Below, piece after piece: positions 21,585-32,494 of a stretch of DNA of 64,000 nt. The first letter of the stretch is position 1. Each line of letters opens with the position of its first letter. This DNA comes from Zanthoxylum bungeanum (Eukaryota; Streptophyta; Magnoliopsida; Sapindales; Rutaceae). The DNA is taken from contig SKCR01036114.1 in the NCBI GenBank assembly GCA_019454045.1, forward strand, positions 1 to 64,000, given 5' to 3'. The position numbers and the translations under genes were made by a program. The notes beneath the pieces were generated by a model. It searched no databases. It was given only the letters and a program-made list of their open reading frames with translations, and was not told the DNA's origin.

Positions 21585-22157
21585 CTACTGGAATTCTCCC
21601 ACATCATCATCATCATTCAAATTACAAAGTGGAAGTTTGTTGGATAATGGTGCATATACATCAATGTCATCACAACCATCTCCACTGGAATAATAGCTAA
21701 CTTTTTCTTTCACTGAACAGACAATTGATTTTCTATTATCAATCTGGTCTTTAACATAAAATACTTGCTTTGCATGACCAGCAAGAATAAAGCAATCAGA
21801 TTTATAGCCTATCCGATTCAAGTCAACTACAGTAAACCCTAAATCATCAATATTAACCCCTCTATCGTCCACCCATGAACACTTGAAAACTGTTTTCTTA
21901 AACATCAAATAATCAAGTTGCCAAATTTCATCAATGACCCCATAAAATTTCATGTTCCCAGAATGAGGATGTTTATCTTTTGAGCTTGAAATTTGCAAAG
22001 TATTAGCAACAACCATAACACCACTATTTTGTGTTTCACGGTTGTTGTCCCGATCCTTCGTCGTAAAACTTGAACCATTAATTTGGTAGCTGGGATATGT
22101 TACCACACTTGGTCGCAGTTTACTTGTCAACGACCATATTGTATCATCAATTGGCAC
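21585..22157 (-). pseudogene. CACTA TNP2-type transposase, DUF4216-like C-terminal part
   Basis: A 190-codon open frame with the pattern of the DUF4216 region found at the C-terminus of plant TNP2 transposases: MKFYGVIDEIWQLDY, then FKCSWVDD, then GFTVVDLNRIGYK, then AKQVFYVKDQ. The acidic C-terminus (DDDDVGEF) is also common there. An intron or decay separates it from the DUF4218 segment upstream (22441-22760). Confidence 0.75.
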
Positions 22158-22440
22158 ATTATTTGCCTTATCTTCTCCTACCTATTGTTTGAAATCACAA
22201 AAGAACACTAATTACTTTAATACGAATAATTTATGAGTAAAATTATATAAACATGTGTTTACCACTACAAACCTTATTTTCAACCCAATCACAAAATGTG
22301 CGAGTATGTTCAGCTTGCAACCACAAAGGTTTCTTTGACTGACGGGGGTATTTTAATTGCAAATATCGAATATGCTCCCTATAGTGACACCAAATGTTAT
22401 ACAAATATTAATAAACAAATAACTTATAAATTAAAAAAAA

Positions 22441-22760
22441 TTAGACACAAACATACCCTATTAATGATTGGATTTCAGGGGTATTCATTAGAACACAAAG
22501 GTGTGCTTGCCTCAACATATGGGCATCTACTTCCTTTATGTGTGCATATCCTAATGGCCTTTCGATTGTAAAATCAATAAGACAACCAGTTGGTAGTCCA
22601 ATGGAATCACAATTTGCAAAGTAATCAGCACAAAATTCAAGTGCTTCTTCAGCAACATAACTTTCAGCAATACATCCTTCAGGGTGGTTGTGGTTACGAA
22701 CATAACCTTTAAGTCTTTTCATATCTCTCTCAAAAGGGTACATCCAAAGAAGAAAAATTG
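22441..22760 (-). pseudogene. CACTA TNP2-type transposase, DUF4218-like part, truncated
   Basis: Reads WMYPFERDMKRLKGYVRNHN and PEGCIAESYVAEEALEF, the well-known block at the end of DUF4218 in CACTA transposases. Homology stops abruptly at about 22780. The catalytic transposase domain expected upstream is absent, so an internal deletion or replacement has removed it. Confidence 0.8.
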
Positions 22761-22779
22761 GCCCACATAACCTAACTTA

Positions 22780-24110
22780 AGGTTGAGTGTTTGGCTCAGT
22801 GAGATCTTGTTTTATTCAGTTAGTATGTGTGTGTTGTTGATTTTTGGTCAGGCCATGAGTGGGTTGAGAGAGCGCAACAGAGAATCCAAGATCCAAGAGA
22901 GATTTAGGGTTCTTTGATATGTGTTACTTTCAATATGGTGAATCACCGTGTGTGGATCTTGTGAGCAGTGTGCGCTGGAGGCGTGATTAGGGTTCTTTCA
23001 TTGTTTGCCGAGAGGGAGAGTGTCTCCTAGGGTTTGTGTCTGCGTTTGTTTGAGTGTTCCTCTGCCGTGCAGGAGCTTCGAAAGTGTTGATGCCGTAGGT
23101 GAGTGAGAGTCAAGAAGCAGGTGTCGTGGCTGTGAGGGTGAGGTCTGTTTAAGGGTAGGAAGTGGGCTGGTTCGTGACTGATTTGATGAAGGGGCAGTGC
23201 AAATGTGGCGTGAAGATGAATTATTGGCGATGAAGAGGGTTGCTTTGGGCGTTGGAAAGCTGTGAGGCTGCTTGTTATGGCCGTCATAGAGGAGAGAAAA
23301 TATGGAGGAGAGAAGATCTACGGTGTCTTTTAGGGTTTCATTTGTTGTATATTTTTTTGGTCACTGCCGTGGAGATTAGAGTGTGTAGAGGAGAGCCTTA
23401 GGGTTTTTTATGTTATGTTTATATATTGAGGGAATTAGGGTTTTCATGGTTTAATTAGGAAATAATATCAATTAATTGGGTGTATTATTTTAGGTAAGAA
23501 ATATGTAATTTAGGTGGTGAATTATTTAATTTGATTTTAATTTGGAAGTGATTTATTTTGATTTTAATTTTAGTTTAATTAGCTTTAATTTAATTCAATT
23601 GTATTTTAGATTAATTTTAATTAGCTTTAATTTAATTTAATTTTAATTTGTTTTAATTAAATTTGGTTTGATTGTTAGATTTAATTTTAATTAAATTTCA
23701 ATTTAGTTATTTAATTGGTTTTGATTTTAATTTAATTAGGTTTAATTTGTGAATGTGTTTTAATTTAATTTAATTTAAGTTTAATTTGAGACATATATTT
23801 TAAATGTTTTAATTATTTAATTTGGATGTGTTTTAATAGGTTTGGGTCAGTGATGTATTTTAAAGCGGAGGTCCAACAAGCGAACCCGAAGCGAAACAAG
23901 CGAGTTAAATCCGACAAAATGCTAATTTCCAACTTTACCCTTCCAACGTCCGTTTCCCACGGCTTTCACAATCAAAGAGGTAGTGTCTCCATACGAGACT
24001 CATCATCGGGACTTATATGTATAAATGCAGTGCCTACAGGTGGCATCTGTCTTTAGAAGCCCTCTTGGGTACAATTTTGAGAGGAACCCTAAATTACTAA
24101 GATTGATTTG
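22780..24110. other. Unexplained segment inside CACTA (possible captured DNA)
   Basis: From about 22780 the sequence no longer resembles transposase. 22860-23430 has moderate GC and several TTAGGGTTT-type pieces typical of plant 5' leader or promoter DNA. 23440-23830 is a low-complexity TTTAATTTAATT tract. 23860-24060 has ordinary composition with a 76-codon frame I cannot assign. No known CACTA gene fits; it may be host DNA picked up by the element. Confidence 0.4.
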
Positions 24111-24185
24111 GTAACTACGGTTCAGGTTTTGACCCGACAAATACATATATATTTTTATAAACCGCGGTTTAAGGAACAAAAGTCA

Positions 24186-24400
24186 CGATTTGGCCCAGTG
24201 GTAAAGCCTTACAATAAAAAAAAAATTATATCAATGGTTACAATTTCGAGTCCCAGCAGACTTAAGGAAATAATTTTTTTTTTTAATTTTTTTACTGATA
24301 CTAAGGTATCATTAATTACTGACACTAAATTTACTGATACTCTAGTGTCAGTAATATATGCGAAAAACGTCACTTCCGCGAGGTGTTGGTTCGACTCCAG
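24186..24400 (+). other. tRNA-related (SINE-like) fragments in CACTA end
   Basis: TGGCCCAGTGG near 24191 fits the Pol III A-box consensus, and TTTCGAGTCCC near 24244 is close to a B box. A second, perfect B box GGTTCGACTCC lies at 24388-24398. Spacing in the first pair is longer than in a tRNA. I read these as decayed tRNA-derived repeats, not a functional tRNA gene. Confidence 0.35.
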
Positions 24401-24611
24401 ACGACTACGCGTTTTTTTTTTTTTTTTTTATTTCTTACTGATACTATTGTAATAGTAATTACTGACACTAAAATCGCTGATACCATAGTGTCAGTAATTA
24501 TTGATATTTAAGTGAAAAACACGGAAATAGGCCCATTTACACGTCGTTTCTGACACTTTTAGCCTAGTGTCACTAACCTTAGTGTCAGTAAAGGCCTTTT
24601 TTCTTGTAGTG
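24290..24611 (-). repeat. CACTA right terminal and subterminal repeats
   Basis: TTACTGATACTA/TAGTGTCAGTAA motifs in both orientations lead to the terminal TTTTCTTGTAGTG, matching the left end. In transposase orientation this is the 5' side of the element. Confidence 0.85.
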
Positions 24612-25798
24612 TAGATTGGTTGTTGATTGGATGGTAATTTTAAACTAAAAAAGTAAATAAAATAGTACGAATGTAAATTAAAGGAAAATTCAATATTATT
24701 AAACTCTCGAGGGTTGTGAATCCTTCCAATATCTTTTAAAAATGAAGTGATTATCTCATGTTTGTGTAATATATTGGTTTATTAACCTGGAACACGAAAT
24801 TATGCAAAAGCCTATGTCGATGGTCAGATGCAAATACCCAGTGTAACCTAATTAATCATATATCTATGTTAATTAAGTTACCTGAATTCATTAAGATTAA
24901 GTTCCAATTTTGGCTACCCCCGCCCGACAGGTATATGTATATCCTGAAGGAAATCTATTAAGGGGTATCTAATCCTTAAGGGAGATCGTGGGCAATTAAG
25001 TCTAAGGCCGAAACCTAAAATTCCTCCGTCAATTTTATTTTAAGTTTACCAGATCAATCTTATTAATGGCCAGTTAACAAGAAATATTAAGTTTAAGACT
25101 TAATAAATAAACTTTTATATTACCTAAGATACAAAATAACCCTTTATAAACCGGTGATATTGAAATTCATCACAACCCCATAAAATATATTTAGTTACAA
25201 AACATACTTAGGATTACTAAACACTTAAATAAACAAAACATCATAGAAAATAACTTAGAGATAAATAAAAGTAAAATTACAATAATGAAAGAAAATGTTG
25301 GGGTTAGATGATCCACTTTTAACATTTCAAAATTAGAAATCTCTCTTATTGTCAATGTTTACTGATTAATTAATTATATTTAACTAGACCATAAAGGCGG
25401 TAATTCCATTTGTCTCAATTAAATCCAACCGACCATATAGGCGGTAACAAGGTTATTACCTAAATCGACCATATAGGAGGAAACTACGTCTGAAATGTAA
25501 AACCGACCATATAGATGGTAAATATGGTTGTCACCTAAACTGGCCATATATGCGGTAACTAATTAATCCAAATTTTAATTAAAATAAGGGAGATTAATCA
25601 AATTTATTATATTAAAAGTCTCACCTTTTCACCCAGCAGAATGAGATTACCTGCTCATGCTGTAAATGAAAACACACAAAATTTTATTAATTAAATAAAA
25701 AGAAAATACAACAAAACTTAAATAAATATACATGACACTTTCCTTTAGGTTTTCATGGAGAAATTCCTCCAAACTAAAATTTACAAAGTTTAGTTTGG

Positions 25799-25806
25799 TA
25801 TTTATA
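25799..25806 (-). promoter_or_regulatory. TATA box of G3 3' LTR
   Basis: TATAAATA on the minus strand in the GCCTATAAATACC context shared with the G1 and G4 LTRs. Confidence 0.5.
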
Positions 25807-26415
25807 GGCAAATCTAAAGGCTTCCACCAATTTCTCCACCAATTGCTCCACCAAACATGGCATCAAACATGACATCAAACATGGCATCAAACATGGCACC
25901 AAACATGTTTTATCCATTTCGGTCATGGAAACATGTTTGGTGGAAGTTTGACCATTTTTATTTTTTAATTTTTTGAAAATGACTTAAATAATTACACATA
26001 ACACACTTCCGAATGTTTTATCCATTTCGGTCATGGAAACTTTAGAATTCAAAATTATTATGAACTTCTAAGTTGTCGATCTTTGAGTCTTCTTTAATCT
26101 GGAACTTGAATCACCTCAATCCGATATCAGAGTACAACGTTATGGCCAAAATACGAATATTGCGCAAAATTGGAATTTCTGAAATTGAACTTCGTTAGAA
26201 CGCCATTTCAAGTTTCCAATCTCAAAAATCAAAATGTCAAGTCCAATTTTTGCCCTTATTTATTCTACATTTCGCCCTCATTGATCCCATTAAGTTCCGA
26301 TTTTATTTTATCTGCAAAATAAACTAAAACACATCAAAACGTTGATAAAACTCGAGAAACTATAAAAATATTAAGTAAAATGGGTGGTAAATAATGATAT
26401 ATTTTCCGCTGATCA

Positions 26416-26579
26416 CACCGCTAAACCTAATATTTTGCTAGTCCTCGAGCAAAACAACAAAATAAAATACAACAAATAATTAAAATTAAACTAAGCCACT
26501 TTCGTAGGGATTACGGTTGCATTTAGCGTATGCAACAAGCCTTTAAACCCATAGGTGTCCCTAGTGGACGAGTTATAGT
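26416..26579 (-). other. G3 polypurine tract and adjacent 3' region
   Basis: On the minus strand the 3' LTR is preceded by TTAGGTTTAGCGGTG (26416-26430), with GCTCGAGGACTAGC further upstream as in G2 and G4. The stretch runs to the C1 insertion and resumes at 36607 on its other side. ATAGT at 26575-26579 is the left C1 target duplicate. Confidence 0.75.
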
Positions 26580-28505
26580 TGTTGGGTTTCTAAGGTCATC
26601 CCAAGATCAATTTAGGCATAAAATCATGTGAATACAAGAAGAAGTATAACAGAAATATACTTACAATGATCGGATGTAGGATGTGTGTAGAACAAAAAAT
26701 TTGCTTTGAGAAGTTCCTCCAAGCTCCTCTTTAAATGATGAATCCAAGCTCCAAGCTTTCAGATTTGAGATTCCAAGCTCTTGGGAATGGTTTCCCTATC
26801 ACCTTATATGATTCTTGTGGTGTACTAGCACTTAGAAAAATTGCAACAATTCTTCCTTCTCTTCTTGACGAATTCGGTCAAGCCAAAATAGGGAGAGAGT
26901 TTGGTGGTTTGGGCGTGAAAGAGAGAGAGAGCAAGATGGAGTGATTTTGTTGACTTGTTTATTTGATATTCAAAAATCAAATGATATACCAAAATCTAAT
27001 AATTGGTAAAACTCCATCACCTTATCTACTTGAGTGTAAAACAAGTTTCCATCAATTCCTACACTAACTTCCATCACCATAAAGGTAAATGATTGACTAG
27101 TGATGTGACATGATGTGACTTGTGGGCCCCACTTGAATTCAAAATCTGAGTGGGCCTGCAAACACTCCCGGGCTCGGGTTCGTTAATTCCGAATGAACGA
27201 ATTTTCCGTTGCGACGTAATTAAATCAAATTTAATTAAATAATTATGCCTAGTAAAATTACTATTCACAGCGTATGCGAATTAATTCTAAATTAATTCAT
27301 TCGCCCGAATTAAAATCCAATTTTAATTCCGTTATGAACTCTAATTTCATTCAATATATCGAATATATTATTTTATCGATTAATTCCAAATTAATCGTTC
27401 TCTCTCTCTTCAAATAGTATTTTATCCCAGATAAAATCTCTCCGTAATTAATCCTAGATTAATTATGTTCGAATCATACGTCATCGGTGAATCTTCGGGA
27501 AGCGACCCATGAGATCCTCGGATATGTTGGCAGTAAATTCGGTCGTCGGACTATCCAAACATGTGCGTACCTCGTGCCACGTTTTTACCGATTTACGAGA
27601 TATGGTTGGCTTCTAGCAAAGCATCGTGCCTACCCAATTCTCCAGAAATATTCTTAAAGGAATATTTAATCTTTGTCAGGCGTAGTATAAGTAGTATTGT
27701 GTATTGCGATCCAGTATCGGATGTCACATGCAAGGCCTGTGGCTGGAATAGTGTCTGCCCCGTATGAAGCATATATCGGATCACAAGCAACTAGTCTCTT
27801 TAATCGGATAATCATGACCTTGTCATATTATCTCGATGGTTGCAACACATTAGAGTACCAGTTGTGTATCCCTGCGTGATCATCATCTCCATATGACTGA
27901 AGTGATACTTCCGTCTTGACATCACACCCAATACACTACGATTCTCAATAAACCAAAAGAGGCGTACACAGAACCTGTTAAAGTCCCGGACGACCAAAAC
28001 CAAAACGTATTGATTGTCGTAAGTACTAGCGATGCAAGTCTCAGGTTAAGACTAAATACACCTACCTTGATTCAGATTCCCATAGACACATAGTCATACT
28101 ACCAATGAGATTCCGAGGGGTCTATCCAGAGCGAAGCTGTTTCCGTACCATCGGTAAACACAACCTCCTATCACACTTGCATAAGTATCCAATGCTTAAA
28201 TAAATGAGAACTATGTTGTTACGCTTCCATAACATGCATAAGTGCAATACTAGTCTATTCTGCATTATCGATGTCCAGTCTCGATAATACTACGACTAGA
28301 GATATTAATGATTAAACCTTTATGGATTGATATTGTCTCATATCTAATAATCCGGAACTAATCATAAGGACTTTTATCATTTATATATTCAAGTAATCAA
28401 ATTACAAAATGATAAAATGCAATTTCCATTGTCACATAGTTAATTTGTACAAAAACCACAATGTCTTTTACAAATAGTGACGCTATGGGTCATAATTGTC
28501 CAAGA
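26580..28505 (-). repeat. C1 3' LTR
   Basis: In element orientation runs from 28505 to 26580. The first dinucleotide is TC in place of TG, a change at the very LTR edge; the far end is CCCAACA. Homologous to the other C1 LTR and to C2. Confidence 0.9.
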
Positions 28506-28516
28506 ATCTCCCACTT
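28506..28516 (-). other. Polypurine tract of C1
   Basis: AAGTGGGAGAT on the minus strand lies between the RNase H stop and the 3' LTR, identical to the tract of C2. Confidence 0.8.
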
Positions 28517-28518
28517 AC

Positions 28519-29826
28519 CTATAGCCAGTCACTCAAGCATCTAACACCTGAACTATGTACTTGTCGCTCAAACTTTTGCTGAGGAATAGCTTTCGTCAGC
28601 GGATCTGCAATGTTGTCCTCTGATGCGACCTTCTCGATCTTCACATCGCCACGATGTATGATCTTACGAATCAGATGGAAATGTCGAAGAACATGCTTGG
28701 ATCGTTGATGAGATCTTGGTTCCTTAGCCTGCGCTATAGCCCCGTTATTGTCATAATACAATGGAACGGGCTCAGCTGCTAACGGAACTACTCCTAATCC
28801 AATTAGGAATTTACTGATCCAAACTGCCTCTTTTGCTGCTTCAGTTGCAGCAATGTACTCCGCTTCTGTTGTTGAATCGGCAACAGTATATTGCTTGGAA
28901 GATTTCCAGCTTACTGCTCCGTTATTCAAACAAAATATGTACCCGGATTAAGACTTACAGTCATCTTTATCGGTTTGGAAACTTGCATCGGTATACCCAG
29001 TTACCTCAAGTTCTCCATCTCCATAGATTAAGAAAGAATCCTTAGTTACTCTAAGATACTTAAGGATATTCTTAACCGCCATCCAGTGACCATCATCTGG
29101 ATCATCCTGATAGCGACTACATATGCTCAAAGTATACGAGACATCAGGTCGCGTACATATCATGGCATTCATGATCGATCAGACTGCCGAGGCGAACGGT
29201 ATCCGACTCATGTTGTCTCTCTCATCTTGAGTTTTAGGACATATGTCCTTAGATAGAGTGACGCCATGTGACACTGGAAACAATCCCCTCTTGGACTGAT
29301 CCATGTTGAATCTCTTCAACACTTTATCAATGTACGTACTCTGTGAGAGTCCTAGCAGCTTTCTAGATCTATCCCGATAGATCTTTATTCCTAGAATAAA
29401 GGCTGCTTCTCTCAGATCTTTCATGGAGAATTTTAATGAAAGCCAAGCTTTCACCGATTATAGCATGAGAATGTCATTGCCTATAAGTAATACATCATCG
29501 ACATAAAGGACAATGAATGTCAGTACGCTCCCACTAACCTTCTTATATACACAAGGATCATCCTCGTTTTGAACGAAATCATATTCTTTTATGATCTCAT
29601 CAAAACGTTGGTTCCAATAATGCGATGCTTGCTTCAATCCATAAATGGATCGATTTAACTTACAAACCTTGTTTTCAAGTCTTGGTACGATAAAACCGTT
29701 AGGCTGGTGCATATAAACATCTTCCAAAAGGTTTCCGTTAAGGAAAGTGGTTTTGACGTTCATCTGCCATATCTCGTAATCGAAATATGCAGCAATAGCA
29801 AGCATAATCCGAATGGATTTAATCAA
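28519..29826 (-). pseudogene. Copia reverse transcriptase-RNase H (C1), three internal stops
   Basis: Four consecutive in-family frames: 29458-29826 (RT fingers/palm with LYVDDVLLIG near the end), 29179-29454, 28948-29172 (TRPDVSYTLSICSRY), and 28519-28929 (RNase H with STTEAEYIAATEAAKEAV, ending at CLSDWL). Each is separated from the next by a single stop codon at about 29455, 29176 and 28930, with no large loss. It is a recently decayed pol, in contrast to the 0.5-kb deletion in C2. Confidence 0.9.
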
Positions 29827-30319
29827 GGCAACGGGTGAAAAGGTTTCGTTGTAATTGACACCATGTCAATGACGATACCCTTTCGCTACAAGCCTAGCTT
29901 TGTACGTTTTTACGTTGCCATCCATGTCACTCTTCTTCTTGAAGACCCATTTGCAACCAATAGGCTTTACGCCTTCTGGTGCATCAACCAGTGTCCAAAC
30001 TTGGTTGGTGTACATGGAATCCATTTCGGACTTCATGGCCTCTTGCCATAAAGCGGAATTGATATCTTGTATCCCTTCCTCATACGTAGCCGACTCGTTA
30101 TCCTCAATGAGATTGATATCGACATGAGGTGAGATCAGAAACCCATACCTCTCAGGTTGTTTTCTGACTCTCTCCGACGTACGCGGTTTTGTGTATTCGA
30201 AGATTGTGGTACAGTCTCATCCCTGATGGACTGTTCATGTTCCATTAAGGATTCTGTGCCAGGAACAGTATCACTATGATTTTCATCGAGTTCTACTTTC
30301 CTCCCACTTACCACTGCAT
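29827..30319 (-). pseudogene. C1 integrase-RT linker, frameshifted
   Basis: Reads the linker between integrase and RT in different frames (a SMDVNTKF-like KWIPCTPTKFG segment and LVANGSSRRRVTWMAT are visible in shifted frames), with stops and at least one frameshift near 30315. No intact frame spans it. Confidence 0.65.
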
Positions 30320-32494
30320 TTAGGAATTCCTTCTCAAGGAAAAAACATGTAGAGCAACAAATACTTTGTTCTCTTGTGGGTGATAGAAGTAATATCCTTT
30401 GGTTTCCCTATGATATCCTACAAATAGGCATTTATCCGATTTAGGTTCTAGTTTGGTACCTTCCAAACATTTGACGTATGCCCAGCAACCCCAAATCTTC
30501 AGGAATGAGAAACCCGGTTTCTTTCCTGTCCATATTTCATACGGAGTCTGTTGAACAGACTTTGACGAAACCTTATTCAAAATAAGTATTGCACTGTTCA
30601 ATGCATATCCCCATAAGGAAATAGGTAGCTTTGTGCGACTCATCATAGACCTTACCATGTCTAACAAAGTTCGGTTTCTCCATTAGGAAACACCGTTTAA
30701 TTGCGGTGTTCCTGGAGGAGTCCACTGTGAAAGAATACCATATTCTTTCAAGTAATCAAGAAACTCATTGCTTAAGTATTCGCCACCACGGTCCGACCGT
30801 AATGTCATAATACTTTTTCCGGTCTGTTTTTCTACTTCGTGTAGAAACTCTTTGAATTTCTCAAAGGTTTCCGACTTGTGTCTCATAAGATACACATAAC
30901 CATAACGCGATGCATCATCCGTAAAGGTTACGAAGTATTCATATCCACCTCTAGCCTGGCTAGATATGGGCCCACATACGTCACTATGAACGAGGGCTAA
31001 CAGTTCGGTGGCACGTACACCCTTTCCGCTAAAAGGTGTTTTAGGCATTTTGCCTAATAAACAAGATTCGCAGACGTCATATGAATTTGGATCAAATCCG
31101 TCCAAGTACCCACTCTTCGAAAGTGTGGATATGCGAGTCTTGTTAATATGTCCCAGACAATAATGCCACATATAAGCTTCATCTTTGTTACTTAATTTAA
31201 GCCTTTTGTTTGTTATATTATATGTTTGAGATTGATTTATATTCAAAATATAAAGACCATTATTTACATCAGCAGTGCAAATCTCCATATCATTTTTATA
31301 CATAAAACACCCAGTGTTTCTAAATACAAAAGTATACCCACATTGAGCTAACATAGATAAAGAAATAATATTCCTAGTCAAACTAGGTACATAATAACAG
31401 TCTGTAAGTTTAAGTACATGCCCTGAGGGCAGTTCCAAAACATAAGTGCCAACGGCCAAAATGGCGACTTGTGTCTCATTTCCAACGCGGAGGTCAATCT
31501 CTCCTGGGGCCAGTCTCCTGCTAATCTGCAGATCCTGCACATCAGTACATATATGAGTACCACAACCAGAATCAAAAATCCAATTTTTAAAACTAGTAGT
31601 AGACATGTTTATTTCTATAACAAACATACATGAAGCCGGTGCCTTGCCCGCTTTGATTTCCTTCATGTGTGCCTTGTACTCGTGGCAGTCACGCTTCCAG
31701 TGACCCCGCTTCCCACACTGCAGACATACATCTTGGGATTTGTCCTTACCCTTCCCAGAAGGTTTTGACGATTTGGCCTTGCCTTTCTTCTTCTTCTTCT
31801 TCTTTACACCACCAGTCGCCTTAGGCCAAGCCCTCGAAGACTTAGATGTTGAAGCGAAGTGCGCCTCGCGCTTCTTGCCCTTTAGGAGCTCTTTTTCTGC
31901 TTCGCGCAGTGTGGACATTAACTCTCCAAGAGTTTGGTCTTGGTTCATCATATTGTTGTTCATGATGAACCCACTCCAAGTGTCGGGGAGAGATTGTAAG
32001 ATCAAATCTATAGAAGTCTCAGCCTCGAAGACAATGCATATCTGTCCCAGCTGCTCAATGACAGCAATCATCTGTGACACATGGTGCTCAACAGATGTAT
32101 CCTCTGACATGTGAGCACGAAAGAGCTTCTTCTGCAACTCATATCTCTGCGATCTAAGGTTAGATCGATGAAGATCATGCAACTTCGCCATCATATTATA
32201 GGGATCCAATCCCTTGTTCTGAGGAAGGAATTGTTGAGTCATAGCAGCAAGCATTATAGATTGAGCAGTGAAGTTGTCATCGCTATGAGTCTTCCAAAGC
32301 TCTAGCTCAACTATCTGATCAGATCTAGGCTTAGGTCCAAGAGGTCTCTCTATAGTGTAGAGTAACTTCTCGGATCCCAGGACAATCCTGAGATTCATGT
32401 CCCAATCTTGAAAGTTCGTGCCATAAAAGACATTGTCGCCTATGATAATATCTCTAATGGTCAACTTTCCTGTCATCTTAATTGCAATAGTCAA
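30320..32494 (-). pseudogene. Copia Gag-protease-integrase polyprotein (C1)
   Basis: A 603-codon frame from the ATG at 32494. Gag; a lysine-rich run at residues 230-240 (a slippery CTT repeat in DNA); zinc knuckle CLQCGKRGHWKRDC at 257-270; protease FDSGCGTH around 308; GAG-pre-integrase CESCLLGK; integrase core with HSDVCGP and LRSDRGGEY. It ends at TAA (30683-30685) immediately after PQLNGVS, the codon where copia integrases have the catalytic Glu. The remaining integrase C-terminal part (LLDMVRSMM through YFYHPQENKVFV) is open at 30320-30667. One nonsense change at the Glu codon explains this break. Confidence 0.9.

Larger units (their letters stand above)
18271..24611 (-). mobile_element. 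CACTA (En/Spm) DNA transposon, defective
   Basis: Termini CACTACAAGAAAA and TTTTCTTGTAGTG are inverted repeats, flanked by the 3-bp duplication TAG (18268-18270, 24612-24614). The empty site is preserved in the G3 5' LTR near 44740. The inside holds minus-strand remnants of the TNP2-type transposase (C-terminal domains only) and of a second gene with a Ulp1-like segment. The N-terminal two thirds of the transposase is missing, so it is non-autonomous. Confidence 0.92.
18139..26415 (-). repeat. G3 3' LTR, interrupted by CACTA
   Basis: The two parts, 18139-18270 and 24612-26415, join through the TAG duplication into a LTR of about 1.93 kb that aligns with the 5' LTR at 44627-46529 (roughly 5% difference over stretches I compared by eye). 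TATAAATA lies at 25799-25806. A 28-base segment at 26013-26040 is repeated exactly at 25905-25932, where the 5' LTR has only one copy. Confidence 0.85.

Noticed and set aside
24191..24260. Functional tRNA gene
   Set aside because: A and B boxes are too far apart and no acceptor stem or anticodon arm can be folded.
31740..32114. 124-codon plus-strand frame
   Set aside because: Antisense shadow of the C1 gag frame, including its lysine codon run.
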